64,000 bases of DNA. It comes from Senegalimassilia faecalis. Its GTDB lineage: Bacteria > Actinomycetota > Coriobacteriia > Coriobacteriales > Eggerthellaceae. Location: assembly GCF_004135645.1 (NCBI RefSeq), contig NZ_SDPW01000001.1, positions 2,666,001 to 2,730,000 on the forward strand, written 5' to 3'. Below are positions 42,007 to 50,361 of this stretch, piece by piece. The first letter of the stretch is position 1; every line of letters begins with the position of its first letter. The notes below the pieces were generated by a model. That model worked only from the letters and a program-made list of their open reading frames with translations. It had not been told where the DNA came from and did not search any database. Both the position numbers and the translations under genes were made by a program.

Positions 42007-42040
42007 GAAAGGGAACGGGTTTTCGCCCGTTCCCTTTCTT
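42007..42040 (+). terminator. Terminator of RidA gene
   Basis: GAAAGGGAACGGG (42007-42019) pairs exactly with 42026-42038, followed by TT. Confidence 0.75.
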
Positions 42041-42118
42041 GCATTTGGGGAAGGTTTGAGCGCGGGCGCGCGTTGCGGCTATGGATGGCTGATAGCTTGA
42101 GCGTACGGTGGGGGTGGG

Positions 42119-42368
42119 GCGGGCGCGGCCGCCTCGGGCGCCGTGCTCGCCTGCGGCGTGCTGGCAGGGTGCTCCTCCGACAAGGGCGAGCAAAAGGCCG
42201 AGCAGCCGGAGCAGACCGCTGCAGCCAGCCTTGAGGGCAAAAGCCTCAACATCTATTGCGGCGCCGGCATGACCAAGCCGTTCCAGGAGATTGCGGACGC
42301 TTTCAAGGCCGAAACCGGCTGCGAGATGAACATCGCCTTCGCCAACGCCGCGCAGATTCAGACGCAGA
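42119..42368 (+). pseudogene. ModA-like substrate-binding lipoprotein fragment
   Basis: Reads VLACGVLAGCSSDKGEQ (lipobox LAGC) and, after a linker, SLNIYCGAGMTKPFQEIADA and CEMNIAFANAAQIQTQ, the start of a molybdate/tungstate-type ABC transporter binding protein. It is cut at 42368 by the IS3-family element, and the first residues of the signal peptide are missing. Near a molybdenum hydroxylase operon, loss of a molybdate-uptake gene is coherent with loss of the enzyme. Confidence 0.65.
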
Positions 42369-43810
42369 GGGGATGCGGACGTTTCTTTGGACCGGCTATG
42401 CGGCCAGCCCAAGGCTCCTCCGGTACCGCATCGGGCTCAGCCATCCCAGCTTCTCCTTCGGCCGCTCCTCGTTGTAGTATCTCGGATAGGCGCCGAGCAT
42501 TCGGCAGAACCCGGGCATCGTCACGCCCGACCAGTCCCGATGGTGGAAGAATTCATTCTTGAGCCTGCCGAAGAATCCCTCCATCGCCGAGTCGTCCGGG
42601 CTGCACCCCTTCTTCGACATCGACCTGGTCAGGCGGTTCTTCTCGCAGATCGCGATCCATCCGGGCCAGCGGTAATGGCACCCGCGATCTGAGTGCGCGC
42701 GGGGCGCTGCCCTTTGGAAAGGGCGCCGCACGCGGCTTCGAGGCTGCTGTTGGCGAGCTCCGCGTTCGAGCCCGTGCCGACCGACCAGGCGGGCAGGCCG
42801 CCGTCGAAGCAGTCGAGGATCGGGGACGGGTGCACCTTGCCGCCCGGCAGCCCGAACTTCGCGATGTCGGTGAGCCGCAGCTCGTTGGGCGCCGCGGCTC
42901 GGAAGGCGCGGTTGACCAGGTTCTCGGGCGCATCGGATATCTCGCCCTTGTACGAGCTGTACCTCGCCCTCCTCTTAGCGTACGCGACCGCCAGCCCCTC
43001 TTCGCGCATGATGCGGCGCACCGCCTTCTCGGACACCGCGACCGGGTCGTCCCCCGACCGCAGCGCGTGCGTGACGTAGCGGTAGCCGCGCGAGGCGCTC
43101 GCGCCCTCGAGCGCCTCGCGCACGCGCGCCCGCAGCCCGGCGCGCTTGTCTGGCCTGCAGAGCGCCGCTCGCTTGTACTCATAGGAGCTCTTCGATATCC
43201 TCAAGGAACCGGTGAGCTCTCTCAAGCTTCTCCCCGTCGTCGCCCGCAGCTCGTTTACGGCCAGGGCCTTCTCCCTGTCCGTCATCGCGCTGGGGCTTTC
43301 GGCTTTTAAAACCTTCGTCGCCGCCCTCAGGATGTCGTTCTCGAGCTCGAGCTGGCGCACGCGCTCCTCGAGGCTCCCCTCGAAGCCGTCGTACGCCCTG
43401 TCCTCGGAGTCTCCCATGGGCTCTATGGGGCCCCTGTCCGCCGCCGGGCTCGGGCCTTCTGCGGCTCTCGCCCAATTGCAGGCCGCCGCGGCGCTCGATA
43501 CCCCCAGCATCTCGGCGACGTCCTTGCCGGCCATGCCCGACCTCACGAACGCCACGGCCTGCGCCTTCGGCGCCGGATCGTGATGGCTCCAGGGCCTGCC
43601 GGATTTCCTTTCGTGCGACGCGTCGCGCCGATTCAGCCAGTGATACAGCGTTTGGCGCGTGGGGTATCCCAGCCTGCGCATCGCGCGCGTCACCGACCCG
43701 CCGCACTCCTCGACCGTTTCGACGGCCCTGCGCTTCTGCTCTTCCGCGTAGCTTGGCATTCGCGAACTCCTAACCGGACCGATTCGGTCCAACTATTTGT
43801 CCGCATCCCC
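42369..43810 (-). mobile_element. IS3-family insertion sequence
   Basis: About 1442 bp with GGGGATGCGGAC terminal inverted repeats (42369-42380 and 43799-43810). No matching flanking duplication is visible, and the interrupted gene does not continue on the other side. This points to a deletion next to the element or recombination between copies. Remnants of the same element occur at 26899-27048 and 34224-34482. Confidence 0.85.
42396..43759 (-). pseudogene. IS3-family transposase, frameshifted
   Basis: One frame from the ATG at 43759 runs through the helix-turn-helix region (GGSVTRAMRRLGYPTRQTLY), a coiled coil (LEERVRQLELENDILRAATK) and into the integrase core (ELRLTDIAKFGLPGGKVH, first Asp). 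Near 42690, at a CCCC tract, the frame shifts. The downstream frame carries HSDRGCHYRWPGW (second Asp) and SMSKKGCSPDDSAMEGFFGR (Glu) to 42396. The shift lies within the catalytic core, not at the usual OrfA/OrfB programmed site, so this copy is probably inactive. Confidence 0.8.
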
Positions 43811-43929
43811 CAACCCGGCGAGATGGCGAAGAATCGAATCGCGAAAGCGGCGGTGCCGCATTCGCTGACTGTACCGCCGGCTTCTGCGTTGTTCGTGGGC
43901 GCGTGGTAGGCCGCGGTACAATGTCGAGT

Positions 43930-44802
43930 ATGGAACCTATCGCACACATTCACACCGACATGCCGCAGAAGTTCGGCATCCCGCGCAACAGCCTTGTTGC
44001 CCCGCATCTGCACGGGCGCATCGTGTTCGAACCGGAGTTCTCGTCGAACCTGGCGGTCACGGGCCTGGACGGGTTTTCCCACATCTGGCTTTTGTGGCAG
44101 TTCGAGAACCGCGTCCCCGGTGGCACGGCAGGCGACATCGCCGCCGATGCCGCAGCCGCGTCCGTCCCCGACGCAGCTGCGGATTCTAACGCCGCCGCCG
44201 ATGCCGATGCTGCGGCTGCCCTCGACGCGGCTGCAGCATCTAGCGCCGCGGTCGATGCTGGCGCTCCCAACAGCGCCACAGCTCCCGGCGCTCACCGCCA
44301 CCCGGCGGCCGACACGTGGTCGCCGACGGTGCGCCCGCCGCGCCTCGGCGGCTCGAAGCGCATGGGCGTGTTCGCCACGCGCAGCCCGTTTCGACCGAAC
44401 CCCATTGGCCTTTCGTGTGTGAAGCTCGACCGCGTCGAGCTGACCGACGCCGGCCCCATCATCCACGTGTTCGGCGCCGACCTGCGCGACGGCACGCCCA
44501 TCTACGACATCAAACCCTACATTCCGTTCGCCGATTGCCATCCGGACGCCGCCGCTGGCTTCGTCGACGAGGTGCCGTGGCACGAGCTTTCGGTCGATTT
44601 CCCCGATGACCTGGCGAAACAAATCACGCCGGGCAAGCTTGACGGGCTTGTGGAGGTGCTGCGCCAAGACCCGCGCCGCGCCGGCAGCAAGCACGAGCCC
44701 AAGCGCGTGTACCGCCTTGCCTACGCGGGTCAAGACATCGGCTTCACTGTCGACGGCGACACGCTCCACGTTGTAGAAATCCGCGAAGGCCGTAACTGGT
44801 AG
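43930..44802 (+). CDS. trmO: tRNA methyltransferase TrmO with Ala-rich insertion
   Basis: A 290-residue protein starting MEPIAHIHTDMPQKFGIPRN (an in-frame ATG at 43921 is also possible). It continues with the TrmO/TsaA signature GRIVFEPEF, GLDGFSHIWLLWQF, then after an insertion PRLGGSKRMGVFATRSPFRP, then NPIGLSCVKL and DIKPYIPFAD. TrmO uses S-adenosylmethionine to N6-methylate t6A37 of some tRNAs. The insertion (about residues 65-130) is a low-complexity Ala/Asp stretch absent from typical 230-240-residue homologues. No ribosome-binding site is visible; a TACAAT lies just upstream, so the transcript may be leaderless. Confidence 0.88.
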   Translation: MEPIAHIHTDMPQKFGIPRNSLVAPHLHGRIVFEPEFSSNLAVTGLDGFSHIWLLWQFENRVPGGTAGDIAADAAAASVPDAAADSNAAADADAAAALDAAAASSAAVDAGAPNSATAPGAHRHPAADTWSPTVRPPRLGGSKRMGVFATRSPFRPNPIGLSCVKLDRVELTDAGPIIHVFGADLRDGTPIYDIKPYIPFADCHPDAAAGFVDEVPWHELSVDFPDDLAKQITPGKLDGLVEVLRQDPRRAGSKHEPKRVYRLAYAGQDIGFTVDGDTLHVVEIREGRNW

Positions 44803-44816
44803 CGCAAATACTTCCG

Positions 44817-44858
44817 AAGAAGGGCTAACGCGCCAAATTAGGCCCAGTGGCCCTTCTT
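44817..44858 (+). terminator. Terminator of trmO
   Basis: AAGAAGGGC (44817-44825) pairs with GCCCTTCTT (44850-44858), followed by TC and TT, with a second small hairpin inside the loop. Confidence 0.55.
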
Positions 44859-45065
44859 TCTTGCGTGCGGGCGCGAGCGCCAAAGGCTATACTGCGTTTC
44901 CCCAGGTCACCGACGCTGCGAGAATCGGTCTGACCGGTCTTTCATCTGCAGACCTTCAAGCTTTGGGCTTCAACGCCCAAAGCTTTACGAACCCGTTTTC
45001 GTTAGAGAGCTTCTCGAGCCCGCCGTTGCACGAAGCGCTGCACCCTTACCGCTTGAGGCAGAGAT

Positions 45066-45216
45066 ATCGCGAAAAATCGCTCATGTATGTGATTTGCTGA
45101 CAGCAGGCGGGCTATTGTCACTAATGGCGTGGCTGTGAACTGGGGAAACGTAACCGTGAATGAAGCGTTTGCTTGCGTCGCCGAGTTAAATCACATACAT
45201 GAGCGATTTTTCGCGA
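45066..45216. repeat. 151-bp element with 29-bp perfect inverted ends
   Basis: 45066-45094 and 45188-45216 are exact reverse complements (outer end TCGCGAAAAATCGCTCATG). The 93 bases between them carry no gene. The shape is that of a small non-autonomous element (MITE-like). It lies between trmO and the DMT transporter gene, downstream of both. Confidence 0.7.
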
Positions 45217-45250
45217 CGCGCGCCCGTCGGCCGCAACTGGTAGTTCGGTC

Positions 45251-46426
45251 CTACTTTCCCCGTTTCGGCAAAAACTGCAGTTGCGACACGCACACGCCTG
45301 CCAGGATGATGCCCACGCCGGCCCACTCCACTGGCCCAATGGGAGAGCCCAGCACCAGCATGGCCACGAACAGCCCCGCTGGCAGTTCGGACGCCGCAAG
45401 CACCGTGGACAGGCCCGTGGGCAGATGCGGCGTCCCGATGCTGAACAACAGCACGGGCAGGAAGAACCCGCACGCGCCCGCGATCAGGCCCAACGGCGCG
45501 ATGCCCTGCACCAGCACGCCGGACACGATGAAGTCGGGGCAAATGAGGTGCGACATCACCACCGCGCCGCCGCAGATGAGAAACCCGCGCTGCGCCTGCG
45601 AGCATTCCGGCTGCACATGGCCCGAAAGCGCCATGAACGCCGCGCAACTTACGGCGGCAACCAGCCCCGCGGCAATGCCCCACGGGTTGCAGCTGGAAAG
45701 ATCGGCGGCGTACAGCCCGCTTGCGAATACCGTTCCGAACACGATGATCAGCGCCGACACCACCTGGCTTGCAGCGGGCGGGCGGCGCGTGATGGCAACC
45801 TGGATTACCGTGCCGATCCACGTGAACTGGAACAGCAGCGTCAACGCCAGCGGCACGGGCAGCACGCTCATGGCGTACGTGTAGAAGATGGAGGTGATGC
45901 ACGTCACGGCGCCGATGCCCACCAGCTTGGCCGTGTTCGCGCGCCCGATGGCGCTCCACCTGCGTCCGCGGGCAAAATCGATGCCTAGCAGCACGGCGAA
46001 CAGGGCAAACGCAAACCACATCTGCGCGGCAGCAATCTGCGCCGAGCTGAATCCGGCAGCATAGGAGAGCTTGTAGCACGTGGCGTTGAATCCGTAGCAC
46101 GCGCCGCCGAAGAACACGAGCGCCACAGCGCGCGCACGGGCAGCGGCACCTTCGGTGCGGGTGGTGGCAGAAAGGCCACGCTCCGCTCGCGAATTTGCGC
46201 CTGCTGGCCAGTTTGCGCCAGCGAGCCCCTCGGCCATCGCGTCGGCAACCGGTTTACACCGTTCAGCTGGTATAGCCGCTGCATTTTCGCCAGCGCTCGT
46301 TGCGAGCGTCACGGGCGATCCTTTTACGCGAGTTTGCCATGTAGGTTGCATTTCTGCGGAACGCAGGGAGGGGGATTGGGCGACAGAAGTTCCTGCAGCA
46401 GCAGGGGACAGGGCATGGTTCGACAT
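45251..46426 (-). CDS. EamA/DMT-family transporter
   Basis: About 391 residues from an ATG at 46426 with GAAGGAG upstream. The first 90 residues are an unusual hydrophilic Ala-rich extension. Then about ten hydrophobic helices follow the EamA order: ALVFFGGACYGFNATCYKLS (helix 1), SIFYTYAMSVLPVPLALTLL (end of the first half), the second repeat starting NPWGIAAGLVAAVSCAAFMA, and the final helix GPVEWAGVGIILAGVCVSQL. An inner-membrane exporter or permease of metabolites; the substrate cannot be read from the sequence. Confidence 0.85.
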   Translation of the reverse strand: MSNHALSPAAAGTSVAQSPSLRSAEMQPTWQTRVKGSPVTLATSAGENAAAIPAERCKPVADAMAEGLAGANWPAGANSRAERGLSATTRTEGAAARARAVALVFFGGACYGFNATCYKLSYAAGFSSAQIAAAQMWFAFALFAVLLGIDFARGRRWSAIGRANTAKLVGIGAVTCITSIFYTYAMSVLPVPLALTLLFQFTWIGTVIQVAITRRPPAASQVVSALIIVFGTVFASGLYAADLSSCNPWGIAAGLVAAVSCAAFMALSGHVQPECSQAQRGFLICGGAVVMSHLICPDFIVSGVLVQGIAPLGLIAGACGFFLPVLLFSIGTPHLPTGLSTVLAASELPAGLFVAMLVLGSPIGPVEWAGVGIILAGVCVSQLQFLPKRGK

Positions 46427-46654
46427 ACGTATGCACGCTCCTTCATGCAATCGGGAAGCTGCGTGGGCGAAAACCCGGCAGCAAAGCGGTTGCGTGGCGA
46501 AAAGAAGACGCACAAAGTCTGGAAAAGTCCACGCGCAGTTTATCAGACCTATATTGTATCAACGAAGTCAAGCACAGCGTTGACCTGCGAATTTACCCCT
46601 CAAGCGCAAAACACCGCGCGCCCTCGGTTTCCCGAACGCGCGCGGCGCACCATG

Positions 46655-46862
46655 CAAACCAGCAAGTCCCGCAAACCCGCTAATCCGCAAGCCTCGTGAA
46701 CCCCACAAAGCCCACGAGCTCGCAAACCCGCGAACCCCGCAAAGCCCACGAACCCACAAGTCCTGCAAACCCGCAAAACTCCGCGACAAGCGCAACAAAA
46801 GACTCGTCCGCGATTCGCAAACCCGCAAACCCGCAAACCCCGCAAACCCGCAAAACCCTACG
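46655..46862. repeat. Degenerate CGCAAACCC repeat tract
   Basis: About 200 bases in which variants of CGCAAACCC, CACAAAGCCC and ACGAACCC recur every 9-12 bases (four near-exact CGCAAACCC copies near 46827-46855). It is not coding on either strand with any conviction, and no spacers are present. It sits between the DMT transporter promoter region and the end of the gene at 46865. Confidence 0.65.
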
Positions 46863-46864
46863 AA

Positions 46865-47230
46865 CTACAGCTCGCAGCGGTCGAACTTCGCCAGAATCTC
46901 GGAAGCGGCGGTGCAAGACGGGCAGCCGCACCATTTCGCGCCCTGCTCCTTGCGCTGCTTCTGCTCGGCGGCCATGGCGGCGGCTGTCTCTTCGCCCATC
47001 AGCTGCTTCGCCGGGCCCTCGGCAAAGGCGATCACGGCATCGATGGTGTTCGGGCGGCCGTCCAGGTAGTCCACCAGCGTTTTCGTGGCGGCCTCAACGG
47101 CGGTATCGTCGGCGCCTTCGACGGCCTGTTTCCACGCGGCAGCGGCGTCCTTGGTCTCCTGCTTGCTCGAATCGGCGGTGGCCAGCACCTCGGCGCGCTC
47201 GGCAACGTAATCAAACAGCTCCTTGTCCAT
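46865..47230 (-). CDS. Small Cys-containing hypothetical protein
   Basis: A 121-residue protein starting MDKELFDYVAERAEVLATAD behind AAAGGAG. It is helical and acidic, with a C-terminal CGCPSC pair and a final Cys (FDRCEL) that could bind a metal. Similar small proteins are common in Eggerthellaceae; their function is not known to me. Confidence 0.7.
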   Translation of the reverse strand: MDKELFDYVAERAEVLATADSSKQETKDAAAAWKQAVEGADDTAVEAATKTLVDYLDGRPNTIDAVIAFAEGPAKQLMGEETAAAMAAEQKQRKEQGAKWCGCPSCTAASEILAKFDRCEL

Positions 47231-47344
47231 GGGGACAGCTCCTTTCACATCGATTTCTTCCGAAACCAAATTATAAGCCGCCCCCGCAGCGCGCCAAGTG
47301 CTTACCTTCAAGTAAGCGCCTGCAAACGCCCGCGCCTGCGCCCG

Positions 47345-48721
47345 TCACTTCGCGCGATACGCCAGCATGCATACCAGCGACACCAGGCAGAACCCGGCCG
47401 CACACACCAGCATCTGGAAGAACCCCGCGGCCCCCGGCGAGGCCGTTACGAACCCCAGCAGCACAGCCGGCGCCACCGTCGTGCCCACTTGCCGCACCAG
47501 CGCGATCGTGGCAATGGCCGACCCGCTTTCGGCGGGGCTCGTGTTCTCCAGAATCATGTAGTTCGTCGGCGCACCCATCGCAAAACCCATGCCCAGGCCC
47601 ATGACGGCAAGCCCCGCAATCAGCAGCACGGCGTTCGCGCTGCCCAAGCTTGCCAGCGCCAGCATGAAAAAGCCCACGGTCGCAATGGCCAGGCCGCTCA
47701 TCAGCACCGGCTTCGGCCCGAACTTGTCGATGAGCTTGCCGCCCAGCGGCGGTCCGAACATGCACATCACGCCCACGGGCAGGATATACAGCCCGCCCGA
47801 GCCCACCGGTGCGTCCATGATGAACTCGGCCACCTCGGGGATCAATGTCATGGTGATGGTGACGCAGCCCACGAAAAAGCTCACCACCATCGTCACCACA
47901 ATGGCGCGGTTGCCCAAATACTCCAGGTGGAACACCGGGCTTTTCGCACGCCGCTCCACCAGCACGAACGCCACCAGGAACACGGCGAAGCCCGCCGCCG
48001 GCCCCAGCACAGCTGCCGAGCCAAGCGACGCGGCCAGGTTACCCACGTCGATGCCCTGCAGCGCCAGCAACAGCAGCAGCACGGTTATCACCATCAGCAC
48101 CGATCCGGCCGCATCAAGCGGCTCGCGGTTATCGACGGTGCGGTTCGGCAGCACGCGCACCCCGGCAATCACCAGCGCTGCGCACACGGGCAGCGCGAAG
48201 AAGAACAGCGCCGACCAGTTCTCGTTGCCCACCAGGCCCATGATCAGGCTTCCCGCGGCGGCGCCCAGCACGTTGGCGATGCCTGCCACGGCGGCGGCGA
48301 TACCCAGCGCCATGCCCTTCTTCTCCTGCGGAAACGTTGAGCCGATTTCCGCATTTGCCACGGGAATGACGCCGCACGCGCCCACGGCTTGCACCAAACG
48401 GCCCGCCAGCAGCACCTCGAAACTGCCGGCCATCTGCGACAATCCGCATATCAGCGACCCTGCGCCGAACGTGATCAGGCACCCCAGAAACACCGGCTTG
48501 CGCCCGCGCATGTCGGCCAGCTTGCCCACCACAGGGATGCACGCCGCGTAAAACAACGTGTAGATGTTGATCATCCAGATGCCCGTGGCGTCATCGAGGA
48601 CGAACTGCTCCTGGATGACCAGGCGCACCGGCGCCACCATGCCCACGTACAGCCCGCCTAGCAAAAGCCCCAGCAGGTACACGACGAATATCGACTTCAA
48701 ATTGTTTTTGCTGCTCAAAAC
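47345..48721 (-). CDS. MFS drug exporter, DHA2-type (14 helices)
   Basis: About 458 residues from a GTG at 48721 (an ATG at 48757 is possible). MFS motif A is GKLADMRGRKPVFLG and motif C-like sequence is AAAVAGIANVLGAAAGSLI. Fourteen hydrophobic helices are expected from the length and spacing, as in EmrB/QacA proteins. A proton-driven exporter of the inner membrane, probably for drugs or toxic metabolites. It is followed by a long space and not obviously part of an operon. Confidence 0.85.
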   Translation of the reverse strand, partial: VLSSKNNLKSIFVVYLLGLLLGGLYVGMVAPVRLVIQEQFVLDDATGIWMINIYTLFYAACIPVVGKLADMRGRKPVFLGCLITFGAGSLICGLSQMAGSFEVLLAGRLVQAVGACGVIPVANAEIGSTFPQEKKGMALGIAAAVAGIANVLGAAAGSLIMGLVGNENWSALFFFALPVCAALVIAGVRVLPNRTVDNREPLDAAGSVLMVITVLLLLLALQGIDVGNLAASLGSAAVLGPAAGFAVFLVAFVLVERRAKSPVFHLEYLGNRAIVVTMVVSFFVGCVTITMTLIPEVAEFIMDAPVGSGGLYILPVGVMCMFGPPLGGKLIDKFGPKPVLMSGLAIATVGFFMLALASLGSANAVLLIAGLAVMGLGMGFAMGAPTNYMILENTSPAESGSAIATIALVRQVGTTVAPAVLLGFVTASPGAAGFFQMLVCAAGFCLVSLVCMLAYRAK

Positions 48722-48903
48722 ACGCCTCGTCCTTCGCGAATGATTTCGCCATACCATAGCACTCCCGGCGCCCCGCCCGGGCCATCGCCACGCAATCAGG
48801 CCATTCGGCAGGGCTCGTGGCAGCCTAGCGTGTGCGTGGGGAAGGGGTTGTGGTTGCCCGCCGCATGGGCAAAGCCATAGTCACTTGCATTTCCCCAAAA
48901 CAA

Positions 48904-48933
48904 AAGGTGCCAAGCCATTCCGCTTGGCACCTT
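48904..48933 (-). terminator. Terminator of MetE-like gene
   Basis: AAGGTGCCAAGC (48904-48915) pairs exactly with 48922-48933, and on the minus strand it is followed by TTGTTTTGG. Confidence 0.75.
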
Positions 48934-48972
48934 CCTCGGCATGTTATGCGTACGTCTCGCGCCCTGCGCGCA

Positions 48973-50088
48973 CTACCCCCACACGCGCTCGGCGATGCGC
49001 TTGACCAGCGCGATCTTCGCCCACTGGTCGTCCTCGGTCAGCACGTTGCCTTCCTCGGTGGAGGAGAACCCGCACTGCGTGGACAGGCGCAGCTGCTCAA
49101 GCGGCACGTACTGCGCGGCCTCGTGGATGCGCGCGATAACGTCGTCCTCGTTTTCTAGCTCAGGGAACTTCGACGTGATCAGGCCCAACACTACTTTCTG
49201 GTCCTTGATGTGCGCAAGCGGTGCGAAGTCGCCCGAGCGGTCGGAATCGTACTCCAGGAAGAACCCGTCGTAGTTCGCGCCGCCGAACAGCACCTCGGCC
49301 ACCGGCTCGTAGCCGCCCGAAGAGAACCACGTGGAGCGGAAGTTGCCGCGGCAAATGTGCGTGGTGATGGTCATGTCGGCGGGCTTCACCTCAAGGATGC
49401 GGTTGATCATGTCAACATAGTTGCGCGCAACCTCGTCAACGTCGATGCCCTCGGCGGCGTACGCCTCGCGCTTGGCCGCATCGCAGAACTCGCCCCAGCT
49501 TGTGTCGTCGAACTGCAGGTAGCGGCAGCCGCGGTCGTAGAACGCGCGCACGGCGTCGCGGTACACTTCCACGATGTCGTCGAACAGCACGCGCTCGTCC
49601 TGGTAGCGCTCGGTGGGGCGATACGTCGCCTTGCCGCGCACGCACGGGATCAGGTGCAGCATCGACGGGGCGGGGATGGTCAGCTTCGTGGGGTAGTCGC
49701 CGGCAATGTCGCGCAGCGCGTCGAAATGGGCCAGGAACGGATGGTCGCCGAACGCGATCTTCCCGCGGAACACCAGCTGCGCGCCCTTGGGCTTGGGGCC
49801 CTTGAACTCCACCGACCACGTGTCGGCGTCAACGTGCTCCACGTTCTCAAGCGCCTCAAGGAAGTCGAGGTGCCACATGGCGCGGCGGAACTCGCCGTCG
49901 GTGACGGCCTTCAGGCCCGCCTGCTTCTCCTTTTTCACCAGCTCGGCGATGGCCTTGTTCTCGGCGGCGGTCAGCGCCTCGCGCGTGATGGTGCCGGCGG
50001 CGAAATCGGCGCGCGCCTGTTTCAGCGCCTCGGGGCGCAGGAAGCTGCCGACGATGTCATAGCTGTAAGGAGGGTTCGTTGCGGTCAT
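48973..50088 (-). CDS. MetE-like methyltransferase (YxjG family)
   Basis: A 371-residue protein starting MTATNPPYSYDIVGSFLRPE behind AAAGGAT. It corresponds to the C-terminal catalytic domain of cobalamin-independent methionine synthase: GSFLRPE, TDGEFRRAMWHLDF, FDDTSWGEF and ITTHICRGN (zinc His and Cys), FFLEYDSDRSGDF (zinc Glu), LSTQCGFSS (zinc Cys). Single-domain YxjG/YxjH proteins methylate homocysteine from unknown methyl donors or act in sulphur recycling. A LysR-family gene lies upstream on the same strand. Confidence 0.85.
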   Translation of the reverse strand: MTATNPPYSYDIVGSFLRPEALKQARADFAAGTITREALTAAENKAIAELVKKEKQAGLKAVTDGEFRRAMWHLDFLEALENVEHVDADTWSVEFKGPKPKGAQLVFRGKIAFGDHPFLAHFDALRDIAGDYPTKLTIPAPSMLHLIPCVRGKATYRPTERYQDERVLFDDIVEVYRDAVRAFYDRGCRYLQFDDTSWGEFCDAAKREAYAAEGIDVDEVARNYVDMINRILEVKPADMTITTHICRGNFRSTWFSSGGYEPVAEVLFGGANYDGFFLEYDSDRSGDFAPLAHIKDQKVVLGLITSKFPELENEDDVIARIHEAAQYVPLEQLRLSTQCGFSSTEEGNVLTEDDQWAKIALVKRIAERVWG

Positions 50089-50139
50089 GGAGGCCATCCT
50101 TTCGTTCGATGTTGCGTACCTCAAGGATGTCACACTGGG

Positions 50140-50162
50140 CTAAGATAGAAAACTATCCGTTC
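50140..50162. promoter_or_regulatory. Inverted repeat, possible LysR operator
   Basis: GATAGAAAACTATC (an exact 5-bp inverted repeat around AAAA) within a TAA...TTA-type context, about 55 bases upstream of the MetE-like start. LysR-family sites usually follow T-N11-A with a short dyad. Confidence 0.4.
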
Positions 50163-50361
50163 GTTAGCATTAACCATATCTAAAAGCTATGGAAAGCGAA
50201 AGCACCGCACCTGCCGCGTTCAAGTCGCTTGCTCCATGAAGCGCTTCCTCGGCAATCGGCAACGGCAACGGTAAAACCACGTGCCCGACGCCCCGCGCTT
50301 GCGCTCGGCAAGGCGCCACGTACCGGCACTTCGCGCGGCCGCCCCCCGTGCGAAGCTTTCG

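Noticed and set aside
42369-43810. Programmed frameshift of the IS3 transposase
   Set aside because: The shift lies inside the catalytic core between the first and second Asp, not at the OrfA/OrfB boundary where programmed slippage normally occurs, so mutation is more likely.
44861-45100. 79-codon frame after trmO
   Set aside because: Starts inside the terminator region, has no ribosome-binding site and ends within the inverted repeat at 45066.
46655-46862. Possible CRISPR array
   Set aside because: Units are about 9-12 bases and degenerate with no unique spacers, and no cas genes are in the window.
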